Shown here piece by piece: positions 53,169 to 62,126 of a DNA stretch of 64,000 nucleotides. This DNA is from Spirulina major PCC 6313 (lineage in GTDB: Bacteria; Cyanobacteriota; Cyanobacteriia; Cyanobacteriales; Spirulinaceae). The first letter of the stretch is position 1. Each line of letters starts with the position of its first letter. Position numbers and translations under genes: made by a program. The notes under the pieces are model-generated. The model searched no databases, was not told where the DNA came from, and saw only the letters and a program-made list of their open reading frames with translations. Location of the stretch: contig NZ_KV878783.1 of assembly GCF_001890765.1 (NCBI RefSeq), positions 3,686,771 through 3,750,770 on the forward strand, read 5' to 3'.

Positions 53169-53411
53169 TCGTTCCCTCCGAAATCACTAAGATTAATCAC
53201 TTAATTTGTTAGCTTATAGCGAATTGAAAAACGATGAGAACGCCACCTTCCCCTTTTTAAGGGGGATTGAGGGGGAGCTTTGTCCCTCGTGTTCATGGAA
53301 ACCGCTATAACCTGTTCATTTTCTGAGCGGCTGTTTGACAAGTTAAACTCAGATCTAAATCATGAGCCTCACTCAATGGAAACGAGGGGCTTAAGCCTCT
53401 TGCCTCTCCAC
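53169..53411. repeat. Intergenic repeats between glk and the permease pair
   Basis: The gap has two common cyanobacterial spacer words: CCCCTTTTTAAGGGGGATTG with its own short palindrome at about 53251-53272, and GAGGGGCTTAAGCCTCTTG at 53382-53400, which is related to the palindrome at 4349-4370. A hairpin from the latter lies just after the potC-like stop and may act as its terminator. No gene is seen. Confidence 0.4.
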
Positions 53412-54245
53412 TCAAGACACTTTTTTTGAGCTAGAGGATGGGGCAGGGGATTTTAAGGCTTGGAATGTCGCTAATCCTGCCCCGATGATTGCAAAGGAAA
53501 ACAGTGTGGTTAAAGTGCCGAGAGCATAGAGGGCGGGGGAGGTGACATTGGTGGTCATCCCAAAGATTTCGAGGGGGAGGGTGTTGTTTTCGCCGGAAAT
53601 CAGGGAGGTGCGATTAAATTCGTCGTAGGAGAGGGTAAAACTGAGCATCCCCACCCCAATTAAACTCGGCGCAATCAGGGGCAAAACAATCTGACCAAAG
53701 GTTTGAAAATCACTCGCGCCCAAGTCTCGCGAGGCTTCTTCATAGGCTGGATTAAACCGATTAAAGACCCCCACCATAATCAAAAAGGCAAAGGGTAATG
53801 TCCAGGTTAAATGTCCCCCCAGGGCGGAACTATACCACTGCACATCCCAACCCAAGACATTGAAGAAAATCCCAATCCCCAAGGACACTAAAATACTCGG
53901 TACAATTAAGCTTGTAATTGTCAGGTAAAAGATAAAACGGGAGCCTTTAAATTTACGCCGAAAGGCCATGCCCGCCATCACACTAAATGCCACAGATAGG
54001 AGCGTCACAATGAGGCCGAGGGTGAGCGATCGCAAAAACGGTGTCACAAATTCACCGATCCGCTGTTCGCCAAACACCGATTGAATCCAATAAAAGCTAA
54101 ATCCTCGCATCGGAAAGGTTAAATTCCCCTCTTCTCCTTGGAGGGAAAGCAGGAAAATCGCCGACATTGGGCCGTAGAGAAAGAGCACAAAAAGACTAAA
54201 GAATGCGCCGAGAATATAAAACGAAAGGGGGCGTTTCTGGGGCAT
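53412..54245 (-). CDS. potC: PotC-type ABC transporter permease (polyamine-like)
   Basis: This 277-residue permease has six membrane helices. The cytoplasmic EAA loop that contacts the ATPase reads YEEASRDLGASDFQTFGQIVLP, and the opening LYGPMSAIFLLSL and the segment FTLSYDEFNRTSLISGENN are typical of the spermidine/putrescine family (PotC). It follows the PotB-like gene with 3 bases between, so the two form one operon. No ATPase (PotA) or binding protein (PotD) gene is adjacent, so these must be encoded elsewhere. The substrate may be polyamines, but related compounds are possible. Confidence 0.85.
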   Translation of the reverse strand: MPQKRPLSFYILGAFFSLFVLFLYGPMSAIFLLSLQGEEGNLTFPMRGFSFYWIQSVFGEQRIGEFVTPFLRSLTLGLIVTLLSVAFSVMAGMAFRRKFKGSRFIFYLTITSLIVPSILVSLGIGIFFNVLGWDVQWYSSALGGHLTWTLPFAFLIMVGVFNRFNPAYEEASRDLGASDFQTFGQIVLPLIAPSLIGVGMLSFTLSYDEFNRTSLISGENNTLPLEIFGMTTNVTSPALYALGTLTTLFSFAIIGAGLATFQALKSPAPSSSSKKVS

Positions 54246-54248
54246 TTT

Positions 54249-55106
54249 CTATAGTTCCTTACGAATATCAACGGTGCGGAGAATTGCGAAAACCATCATT
54301 AAGGTGATGATCAATAAAATGACGGCATTGGCGGCGGCTTGGGGGTATTGTAAACTGCCGATTTGGTTACGAATAGCATAGCCGACCGATGAGGCTTGAC
54401 CGCCACTCATCAGGCGCACGGTGGTGAATTCGCCCATCACCAAGGTGACAATAAAGATTGATCCAATGGCAACACCGGGCAGGGAGAGGGGAAAAATGAT
54501 TTCTTTAAAAACTTGCCAACTGGCAGCACCGGAATCAAGGGCGGCGGTGATTAAGTTGCGGTCAATGCGCACGAGACTATTAAAAATGGGAACCACCATA
54601 AAGAGGGTATAGAGATGCAGCATAGCCAAGACAACGGCAAAGTCAGAAAAGAGGAAGAGTTCTACGGGTTCTTGAACCAAATTAAGGTGCATCAGCAGTT
54701 GATTTAAGAGTCCTTCCCGACCGAGAAACGGTATCCAAGAAATCATCCGAATCACGTTAGAGGTAAAGAAGGGAATGGTGCAGACCACAAAGAGAATCAC
54801 TTGCCATTTTAGGCTTTGGATATGGAAGGCTAAAAAGTAGGCAATGGGATAGGCGATCGCAAAGGCAAGAACCCAAACAATAGCGACAAATTTAAAGGTA
54901 TTGAGATAGGTGCTGAGGTAAACCGATGAGGTAAAAATACTGCGATAGTTTTCAAAAATCAAAGCCGGGGTCATGGCGTAGCCGTTGAATTCCCAAAAGC
55001 TCACCACGACGATCGTTAAAATCGGAAAGACTAAAAAGAGTAAAAAAACCAGGAATTGTGGGGCAACTAAGAGATAGTTTTGGAGGGGTTTCCAAATTTT
55101 TAACAT
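54249..55106 (-). CDS. potB: PotB-type ABC transporter permease (polyamine-like)
   Basis: This 285-residue permease has six membrane helices. The PotB features are SFWEFNGYAMTPALIFENYR in the first periplasmic loop, IRMISWIPFLGREGLLN, and an EAA-type loop ITAALDSGAASWQVFKEIIF. It pairs with the PotC-like gene 3 bases downstream. Its upstream gap (55107-55333) is shared with the divergent SLBB gene and includes one HIP1-type site; no other transporter gene lies upstream. Confidence 0.85.
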   Translation of the reverse strand: MLKIWKPLQNYLLVAPQFLVFLLFLVFPILTIVVVSFWEFNGYAMTPALIFENYRSIFTSSVYLSTYLNTFKFVAIVWVLAFAIAYPIAYFLAFHIQSLKWQVILFVVCTIPFFTSNVIRMISWIPFLGREGLLNQLLMHLNLVQEPVELFLFSDFAVVLAMLHLYTLFMVVPIFNSLVRIDRNLITAALDSGAASWQVFKEIIFPLSLPGVAIGSIFIVTLVMGEFTTVRLMSGGQASSVGYAIRNQIGSLQYPQAAANAVILLIITLMMVFAILRTVDIRKEL

Positions 55107-55333
55107 AGGGCGAGGTGAAACAGTAGCAAAGGGCTAGTATGCAGAATTTTAGATCAGACTGTTGTGATCTGTGCGACGGTTTCGGGGAATGCGCCGGCCT
55201 CCGGGGGGCGATCGCTGCGTTTCTTGGCGTGAATGGTCTGTGCTGGGGTGAATCGTTCTGGCTCAACTGTTATAACGGCTATAAAGATACGGCTTAGCTG
55301 TAGAGTTGACGTTGTTGATTGTTAGGTTGCACC

Positions 55334-57118
55334 ATGGCCCCGATTCGATTGTTGCAGAATCCCTACTGTGGGCGGGGGGCGATCGCCCTGTTGCTATTGG
55401 CGTGGGGAGTTGGGCCCGCTAGCTTGGCGCAATCACTGCCGCCCCAGTCGGGCGAATCGATCCCTGTGCGGGAGTCTGACCCTTTACCTGCACTGCGGCA
55501 GAGGATTCAGATGGGCGATCGCCTCTTGATTCGTGTTCTGTCTGATCCTGCGCTCAACAGCGAACCGGTGGTGCTGAGTGATGGCACGGTGGAATTGCCC
55601 CGCTTGGGGGCGTTGACGGTGTTGGGGTTAACGCCAGCGGCGGCGGCGGCGCAAATTTCTAACGCCTATCAACGGTTAGGGCTGACGGATGGACAGGTGA
55701 CGGTACAGGTTGACCGCCAAGATCGTGACCCTGCACCCTTGACAACTCCGTTTTTCGCGCCGTCGCCGCCGGTGCAGCGTCGCCCGAACCTCACCGCGCC
55801 CCCGGAACAAAGCTATACCTTGGGGGCGGGCGATCGCATCCAGATCCAAACCTTCCAACTGCCCCAATACAGCGGCGATCATGAAGTGCTGATCGATGGC
55901 ACGATCCTTCTGCCCCAATTGGGCGCGTTTCGTGTCACGGGGTTGACTCCGACGGCAGCGGCAAGGGCGATCGCCGCTCGCTACGAACAAGCCCGCATCC
56001 TCCGCAATCCTCAGATCAATCTCGTCCTTGTCGAACCCCGCCCCTTCCAAGTAGCCGTAGCCGGGGAAATTAGCCGCCCCGGTTCCTATATTCTGCCCCG
56101 CCAAGGCACACAATTCCCCACCCTCTCCCAAGCCCTCCAAGCCGCCGGCGGCATCACCCAAGCCGCCAACCTCCACGCCGTCGAAATCCGTCGCACCACC
56201 ACCCAAGAAATCCTCACCGTCAACCTCTGGCAACTGTTGCAAACCGGCGATCTTGGCGATGATCCCACCCTCCGCGACGGCGACACGATCCTGATCCCCA
56301 CCGCCATCACCACTAACCTCGCTGAACTGTCCCGCCTCCGGGATGCGAATTTTGCCGCGAGTACCGATCGCCCCCTCAATATTGCCGTGATTGGTGAAGT
56401 GTTTCGCCCTGGCCCCTACACCGTGACGGGGGGAGCGCGTACCGGGGCGGCAGGCACACCCGGCGGAGCCAGCGGCCCCAGCAGTGTCCCGACGGTGGCG
56501 CGGGCCTTGCAGGTGGCGGGGGGGATTAAGCCCCAGGCGGATATTCGCAATATTCAATTGTTTCGACGCACGGGGAGCGGCGATCGCCAAACCCTCACCG
56601 TCAACCTGTGGGAACTGCTCCAATCCGGTAATGCGCTCCAAGATGTGCAACTTCAAGAAGGCGACACGCTCATTGTCCCCAAAGCCGAGAATCTCACCCC
56701 AGAGGAAACGGCTGCGATCGCAGCCGCCAGCTTCTCCCCCGACAGCATCCGCGTTAACGTCGTCGGCGAAGTCCAACGGCCCGGCTTAACCCAAGTCCCC
56801 CCCAACGCCTCCCTCAACCAGACCCTCCTCGCTGCTGGGGGGTTTAGCAATCGCGCCCGCCGAGGAACCATCGCCCTGATTCGCCTCAACCCCGACGGCA
56901 CTGTCCTCCGCCAAATCATCCCCATCGACTTCGCCGAAAACGTCAACGATGCCACCAACCCCCCCCTCCGCAACGAAGACATCCTCATTGTCAGTCGTTC
57001 CGGCCTCGCCTCCTTCTCCGACACCCTCACCGAAGTCACCCGCCCCCTCAGCAGCATTTTGAATCTTTTCCTCTTCCCGCTGCGGGTGTTTGATGTCTTC
57101 GATAGCATTGGGGATTAA
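55334..57118 (+). CDS. SLBB-domain polysaccharide export protein (Wza-like)
   Basis: A protein of about 594 residues with a signal peptide (AIALLLLAWGVGPASLAQS). Two polysaccharide-export (poly_export) modules follow: IQMGDRLLIRVLSDPALNSE at about 60-140 and LGAGDRIQIQTFQLPQYSGD at about 165-245. Three SLBB domains come next, starting at VAVAGEISRPGSYIL, IAVIGEVFRPGPYTV and VNVVGEVQRPGLTQV. It ends with an amphipathic segment (SSILNLFLFPLRVFDVF). Doubling of the export module is unusual against the single one in Wza. It should be the outer-membrane or periplasmic channel of an exopolysaccharide exporter; Wzc is not in the window. The ATG at 55334 is preferred over the TTG at 55319. Confidence 0.88.
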   Translation: MAPIRLLQNPYCGRGAIALLLLAWGVGPASLAQSLPPQSGESIPVRESDPLPALRQRIQMGDRLLIRVLSDPALNSEPVVLSDGTVELPRLGALTVLGLTPAAAAAQISNAYQRLGLTDGQVTVQVDRQDRDPAPLTTPFFAPSPPVQRRPNLTAPPEQSYTLGAGDRIQIQTFQLPQYSGDHEVLIDGTILLPQLGAFRVTGLTPTAAARAIAARYEQARILRNPQINLVLVEPRPFQVAVAGEISRPGSYILPRQGTQFPTLSQALQAAGGITQAANLHAVEIRRTTTQEILTVNLWQLLQTGDLGDDPTLRDGDTILIPTAITTNLAELSRLRDANFAASTDRPLNIAVIGEVFRPGPYTVTGGARTGAAGTPGGASGPSSVPTVARALQVAGGIKPQADIRNIQLFRRTGSGDRQTLTVNLWELLQSGNALQDVQLQEGDTLIVPKAENLTPEETAAIAAASFSPDSIRVNVVGEVQRPGLTQVPPNASLNQTLLAAGGFSNRARRGTIALIRLNPDGTVLRQIIPIDFAENVNDATNPPLRNEDILIVSRSGLASFSDTLTEVTRPLSSILNLFLFPLRVFDVFDSIGD

Positions 57119-57251
57119 GAACACAGAATGGAGCGATCGTAGTGATATTTACGAAATTTGGGTTGATGTAGGGGCGTTGGCGTAAGCCTGCCGGAGGCAC
57201 AAAAATTTTTCGCCCCACACCCCTTAATTTGCCGTTTTTCTCGCTCCTCCC

Positions 57252-58412
57252 TCAAGGCAAGTATTCCATCAATTGATGAGCCTCTGAATTGTGGGGGAAT
57301 TCTTGCAAAATTGTGGTGAGGGTTTGGCGGGCTGCGTCCCATTGTTCGGCATTCATTTTGGCGTTGGCAATGCCTAATTGGGCTTGGAGACGGCTGCGGG
57401 TTGCGTCGGGGGAGAGATAGCGTAGGGCAGTTTCAAAGGCGGTGATGGCCTCCCTTAATTCCCCTAAACCGTTCAAACTTTCCCCTAAACCGATGTGGAA
57501 TTGGGGCTGATTGGGCCAATTTTGCACTGCTTGACGATAAAGGGCGGCGGCTTCTGACCATTGACGGCGGCCAAGGTAGATTTCACCGGCCAAATCAAGG
57601 GCGATCGCCTCTTTTTCTTTTGCCCCCAATGTATCTAAACCCGTATGAAAACCCACGACTTTTCGCAAGGCCTCCAGGGCTTGACTCTCTTCCCCCTGCC
57701 ACAGCAAAAATCTGGCCCAATCGTAATAACCCCAAATCAAATCGGGATCGAGGGCTAATGCTTTTTCATAGGCCGCTGCGGCATCACTAAACCGGCCTTC
57801 TTTCTCGTACAAAGGAGCGATGGCAAGATAGTTATAGGCAAAATCGGGATTGGTTTCAATGTTGCGTTCATAGATTTCTAAGCCCCGCAACCAAAACCCC
57901 AAAGCCGTTAACGTCGTGGCCAATTCGTACTGAGCATGGGCATGGATTTGATCCGGCGGGGTACTGATCGGCCCTCGGTAGCCGTTGCCCCGGATGCCCC
58001 CATCGGTAATCGGTTCCCCCAAAGGGGTATAGGTGCGATCGCCCAAACTGGGAACCACAAACCCATAGGTGGGTTGTAATGCCATGGCGGTGTGATAGGT
58101 TCCCACCGCCGCGAGGGTTTGCCCCCCCTGGATTTGGACTTGGGCCAGCTTAAACCGTAACCCGGTGGGGTTTTCCAGTTCTTCCGGTAGGGTGAGGGCT
58201 TGGAGATAGGCGGCGATCGCCCCTTCAAAATCTTCTAAACATAACAAAGCATCCCCCAGGGCTTCCGCTTCGGGGGCGGTTTGGGGGGAATGGGCAAGAT
58301 TGCGCTGTTCCCAGCAAATGCCTGCCAAGGCGGGATCTTGACGGGGAATCGCCGCCACGGGTTGCCCCATCCCCCACAGGAATAACCCAGCGATCGCCGC
58401 TGCTTTGATCAT
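57252..58412 (-). CDS. Secreted TPR-repeat protein
   Basis: This protein of about 386 residues has a signal peptide (KAAAIAGLFLWGMGQPVAA) followed by tetratricopeptide repeats. Clear units are GDALLCLEDFEGAIAAYLQA, YNYLAIAPLYEKEGRFSDAA, AAAYEKALALDPDLIWGYYD, FHIGLGESLNGLGELREAI and a last one near QWDAARQTLTTILQEF. An insert at about 120-165 (VVPSLGDRTYTPLGEP) breaks the repeat register. TPR proteins exported to the periplasm often act as scaffolds, for example in pili or polysaccharide export. The convergent SLBB gene ends 133 bases away. Function unknown. Confidence 0.8.
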   Translation of the reverse strand: MIKAAAIAGLFLWGMGQPVAAIPRQDPALAGICWEQRNLAHSPQTAPEAEALGDALLCLEDFEGAIAAYLQALTLPEELENPTGLRFKLAQVQIQGGQTLAAVGTYHTAMALQPTYGFVVPSLGDRTYTPLGEPITDGGIRGNGYRGPISTPPDQIHAHAQYELATTLTALGFWLRGLEIYERNIETNPDFAYNYLAIAPLYEKEGRFSDAAAAYEKALALDPDLIWGYYDWARFLLWQGEESQALEALRKVVGFHTGLDTLGAKEKEAIALDLAGEIYLGRRQWSEAAALYRQAVQNWPNQPQFHIGLGESLNGLGELREAITAFETALRYLSPDATRSRLQAQLGIANAKMNAEQWDAARQTLTTILQEFPHNSEAHQLMEYLP

Positions 58413-58571
58413 GGTGCAATTTTTCAAACGCTAATAATGGAATTTTAGGGGAGAAGGGAGGGGTTGTAGCCCGTTTATATCATCGCAGAGCAAGACCACG
58501 AGGAAAGAGCAGGCCCAAGGCCACAGCATTCAGAATACAATTTCAGTAGATTGCGATCGCGTTTATCCATC

Positions 58572-59672
58572 ATGCGTCATTGTCTGAATCCCGGTTGTTT
58601 GCATCCCTCTAATCCCGAAAATCACCAATTTTGTATCAAGTGTGGCCAAAAATTGCTTCTCCGGGAACGATATTGGGCCCAGCGAATTCTTGGCCAGGGT
58701 GGGTTTGGGCGTACCTTTCTCGCTGTTGATGAAGATAAGCCCTCAAAACCCTTTTGTGTCATCAAGCAACTTTTACCCCAAGCTCAAGGGACGGAAAACA
58801 TCGCCAAAGCTGAGACATTATTCGCCCAGGAAGCGGAGCAATTAGAACAATTGGGGCATCATCCGCAAATTCCGGAGCTATTGGCCTATTTTACGGACAA
58901 TGGTCAACAGTACTTAGTACAAGAGTTTGTTGATGGCGCGACGCTAGCGCAAGAATTAGCGGAAAATGGGGTATTTTCTGAGCAACAGATTCGAGAATTA
59001 CTGATTGATTTATTGGGAATTTTAGATTTTGTGCATAGCAAAAATGTCATTCACCGTGATGTTAAGCCCGACAATATTATTCGGCGATCATCCAATCAAA
59101 AATTGGTTCTGGTGGATTTTGGTGCGGCAAAGGTCTTGCAGCAAGTTCAGCGCACCGTGACAGGAACGATTATCGGTGCAGCGGAATATTGTGCGCCGGA
59201 GCAAGCTATGGGCAAGGCCAAATTTGCGAGTGATTTATATAGTTTAGGGGTGACGTGTCTCCATCTACTGACGCGGATGAGTCCTTTTGATTTGTATGAT
59301 TCTAATGAAATGGAGTGGGTCTGGCGCGATTTTCTCAGTGGGAATTCAATCAGTGATGAACTGGGTCAAATTTTGGATCATTTAATTCAGCAAGCTTCTA
59401 ACAAGCGGGCGCGATCAGCCCAAGATGTTTTGCAACTGTTGCAACCTGCCCGCACTGGTGCTCATCCATCGCAAATATCCCAGACGATTCTATCTGAACC
59501 TGAAACCCAACAGTCACTTGTACAATCTCAACCGTCACAGATTCCGGCACGGTATCAACGGTTAGCGACACTGCTCAAGGCGGGGGATTGGCGGAGCGCT
59601 GATGCAGCAACAGCCAAGCAAATGCTGGTGGTGGCAAACCGTACAGAGGAAGGCTGGTTAAATCCTGAGTAA
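58572..59672 (+). CDS. Serine/threonine protein kinase, truncated by an IS element (5' part of a kinase-GUN4 gene)
   Basis: The chain opens with a zinc-ribbon-like segment (HCLNPGCLHPSNPENHQFCI). A complete Hanks-type kinase follows: GQGGFGRTFLA loop, Lys in FCVIKQL, catalytic HRDVKPDNII, DFGAAK and the APE-like CAPEQ. The frame stops at 59672 (GWLNPE, then TAA) only because the IS66-type element begins at 59669. When one copy of the 8-bp target duplication and the element are removed, the frame continues in phase into a GUN4 domain ending at 61532, giving 478 residues. The kinase domain itself is undamaged and could still be made. TTG at 58551 is an alternative start; the ATG at 58572 is preferred. 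Confidence 0.9.
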   Translation: MRHCLNPGCLHPSNPENHQFCIKCGQKLLLRERYWAQRILGQGGFGRTFLAVDEDKPSKPFCVIKQLLPQAQGTENIAKAETLFAQEAEQLEQLGHHPQIPELLAYFTDNGQQYLVQEFVDGATLAQELAENGVFSEQQIRELLIDLLGILDFVHSKNVIHRDVKPDNIIRRSSNQKLVLVDFGAAKVLQQVQRTVTGTIIGAAEYCAPEQAMGKAKFASDLYSLGVTCLHLLTRMSPFDLYDSNEMEWVWRDFLSGNSISDELGQILDHLIQQASNKRARSAQDVLQLLQPARTGAHPSQISQTILSEPETQQSLVQSQPSQIPARYQRLATLLKAGDWRSADAATAKQMLVVANRTEEGWLNPE

Positions 59673-61184
59673 GGATTCAGGTGGGGGGGGGTTGACAAAT
59701 CAGAAAAAACAGCTAGGTTAGCACAATGAAGCCCATCGAGATTCCCCCAGCCGTCGAACGAGAGCAACTGAGACAAGCATCATCAGAGGTGCTGGTGGAA
59801 CTGGTGTTGCGGCAACAAGAGATTATTCAGCAACTAGTCTGGGAAATAGAGCGGCTCAAGAACAACGCCAACAGCGATAGCGAGAGTTCATCGAAACCCC
59901 CATCAAGCGACATCCACAAACGCTCAGAACACCAACCCCCAGAAAAAGAGCCACCAAGCCAAGGAAAGCGTAAACCCGGTGGGCAACCCGGTCATCAGGG
60001 AAAAACTCGCAAAGGGTTTGGCAGAATAGACCGCTACGAAATGGTGCGAGCGCAAGTGTGTGGGTACTGTGGGAGCCAAGAGTTGAGCCTAGTCCCCCGA
60101 AAAACGCGCCGCCATGAAGTAGCCGAGTTAATCCAACCCGCCATAGAAGTAGTGGAGTATGAGCAGCAGTGCTGCTGTTGTAGCCGATGTGGACAGGAAA
60201 CATGGGGAGAGTTACCGCCGCCAGTGCTGGGAGGTCAAAGCTTAGGAGCCGGACTGCAATCCCTGTTGGTGTGGTTGGGGAACTACGCTCACATGAGCTA
60301 TGAAAAGCAGCAGGAATTCCTAGAGGAACTGGGGAATATCACCGTGGGAGTAGGGACATTACAAGCGACCAACGAAAGGGCATCCCAAAGCGTTAAGCCG
60401 ACAGTAGAGGAACTGGGAAACTGGGTGAAACACCAAGACTACGCCCAAGTGGATGAAACACCATGGCTAGTCAAGGGAGTGAAAGAGTGGATGTGGGTAG
60501 TGTGTGGGGTGGGTTTTTGCCTCTTCCACGCCGCTGATACTCGTTCAAGGGCGGAATTAGAGACCCTATTAGGTCGAAGCTTTGATGGTGTACTCGTCTC
60601 TGATGACTTCAGTGTGTACAACGGTTATGAGGTGAAAGCCCAGCAGAAGTGCTTGGCTCATCTGAGGCGGCACTTCAAGAAAGTCTGCAAGCTCAGGCAT
60701 GGAAAAATCCAGAGTTGGCGAAGGCATTCCTGGATTTGATTGACACAGCCTTTGAGCAGCATCGTCAGTGGCGTGAAACCGAGGATGGGGCTGCCTATCA
60801 TCAATGGGCGGCGGGCTTTATCTATGAGGTGAAGGCGGCTGTGGAGCATTGGCTCCCCCTGGCTGGGCATGAGGCGGGCTTGTTATTGCGCTCTCTACGC
60901 GATAAGGCAAATCAGTGGTGGTATTTCCTGTCCCATCCAGAAATTCCCCCGGATAATAATCGTGCGGAACGCTCGTTGCGGTTGGCTGTAACCAAGCGTA
61001 AGGTTTGTGGTGGCTCGCGTTCGATGGCAGGTTTTGCCCAGACGGCAAGGTTACTGAGTGTGATTCAGACTTGTCGGACTCAAGGGCGTTCGGTGTTGAG
61101 TTTCTTGAAACAAGCTTTGATGGCGACGGCTTCTCCTGAGCAAGTCTCCATGCCTTCCCTCATCCCTGCTACCTGAATCCTTAC
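59669..61184 (+). mobile_element. IS66-family insertion sequence (1516 bp), single-transposase type
   Basis: The ends are perfect 14-bp inverted repeats (GTAAGGATTCAGGT / ACCTGAATCCTTAC), flanked by an 8-bp direct duplication AATCCTGA at 59661-59668 and 61185-61192. The 8-bp duplication agrees with the IS66 family. Only the TnpC-type transposase is present; the tnpA and tnpB accessory genes of classical IS66 are missing, as in the simpler ISBst12-like group. A run of nine G lies just inside the left end (59682-59691). Perfect ends and duplication indicate recent insertion. Confidence 0.95.
59726..61176 (+). CDS. IS66-family transposase, frameshifted
   Basis: The N-terminal part is coiled coil (LRQQEIIQQLVWEIERLKNN) and a Lys/Pro/Gly linker, followed by a zinc finger (CGYCGSQ and CCCCSRCGQ). 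The DDE catalytic domain shows DETPW, SDDFSVYNGY and NNRAERSLR. The first frame runs from 59726 to 60739. Conserved sequence then continues in the -1 frame (NPELAKAFLDLIDTAFEQH) to 61176. The switch falls at GGAAAAATCC (five A at 60703-60707): one more A, or a -1 slip on AAA, would restore a continuous protein of about 483 residues. All three acidic residues are present, so only the frameshift makes activity doubtful. Confidence 0.9.
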
Positions 61185-61532
61185 AATCCTGAGTCTATTG
61201 ATAACTTTCCTTGTGAGGATTTACGTGCCATTGATCAGCTTTGGGTTCATTACAGCCAGGGACATTTTGGGTTTAGTGTTCAGAAGCAAATTTATCAATC
61301 TTTAGGCGGCATAAGGAAGTCTAATGCGAAGGTCTGGAATGGTTTTGGAGATGCAGTGGGTTGGCGAAAGGGTAGCACCTGGTTATACTACAAAGATTTA
61401 AAATTTAATACCTCATCTCCTGTTGGCCACCTCCCGATTGGGTTTGCGGATGTGTGGGGTCGAGTTTGGTTCGGTTTTTTTGTTTTGCGTTTTTTTGGTT
61501 TGGGTATTCTTCTCTCGCGTCGAGACTTGTAG
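61185..61532 (+). pseudogene. GUN4 domain, 3' remnant of the disrupted kinase-GUN4 gene
   Basis: In phase with the kinase gene before insertion, this stretch encodes ESIDNFPCEDLRAIDQLWVH, then GHFGFSVQKQIYQSLGG, GWRKGSTWLYYKDL and VGHLPIG, followed by a hydrophobic tail ending LLSRRDL. This is a GUN4 (tetrapyrrole-binding) domain of the kind fused to Ser/Thr kinases in cyanobacteria. It now lacks its own start and the kinase part, so it is probably not translated. A hydrophobic C-terminus such as FGFFVLRFFGLGILL could have anchored the intact protein in a membrane. Confidence 0.88.
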
Positions 61533-61721
61533 ACTGTAATCCATAAAAGCTAGAGACTTTTTTTAAGAATCATTAACCCGTTGATTTTTACGAAGCCATG
61601 CGGGGTCTGGCTTTTCAATACCTGGCACTGGAATTTCACAGCGAAGACTGAGGCGCGGATTGGGGGGAGGGAACCCAATTTGTCTCGCTAAAATGGAGAA
61701 CACCATCACCACTCCCCCACC

Positions 61722-62126
61722 ATGCCCAACACCATCACCATCGACATTCCCGACTACACCTATCAACGCCTCCTCCACACCGCCCAAGCCACCAAAAAAA
61801 ACCTCACCGAAATTATCCTCCGCGTCCTCGAAATCGGTAGCCCTCCCGACTGGCAAGACATCCCCCCCGAATATCAAACCGATGTCGCCGCCCTCGATCG
61901 CCTCCCCGACCCCGACCTGTGGCAAATCGCCCGCAGCCAACAAACCCCCGACCAAATGCAGCGTTATGACGAACTTCTAGAACGCAACCAAGCCGGCACA
62001 ATCACCCCCGCCGAACAACTCGAACTCAGCCAGCATCGTCAAGATGCTGAACGCCTGATGCTCTGCAAAGCCCAAGCCATAGTCCTGCTCCGCTGGCGAG
62101 GACATTCCATTCTGGATCTCCAATAA
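61722..62126 (+). CDS. Antitoxin-like small protein paired with an HNH nuclease
   Basis: This 134-residue protein begins TITIDIPDYTYQRLLHTAQA, a strand-helix pattern like ribbon-helix-helix antitoxins, followed by TKKNLTEIILRVLEIG. The middle has several acidic and Gln-rich helices (LERNQAGTITPAEQLELSQH) and the chain ends with LLRWRGHSILDLQ. Its TAA stop is directly followed by the ATG of the HNH gene (no spacer), so the two are translationally coupled. A similar small protein plus HNH nuclease is, as I recall, frequent in cyanobacteria. The antitoxin reading is inference from size, order and N-terminal motif. Confidence 0.7.
   Translation: MPNTITIDIPDYTYQRLLHTAQATKKNLTEIILRVLEIGSPPDWQDIPPEYQTDVAALDRLPDPDLWQIARSQQTPDQMQRYDELLERNQAGTITPAEQLELSQHRQDAERLMLCKAQAIVLLRWRGHSILDLQ

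Noticed and set aside
55676-56776. 366-codon minus-strand frame in the SLBB gene
   Set aside because: It lies wholly antisense to a well-supported export protein and is Gly/Ala-rich low-complexity sequence.
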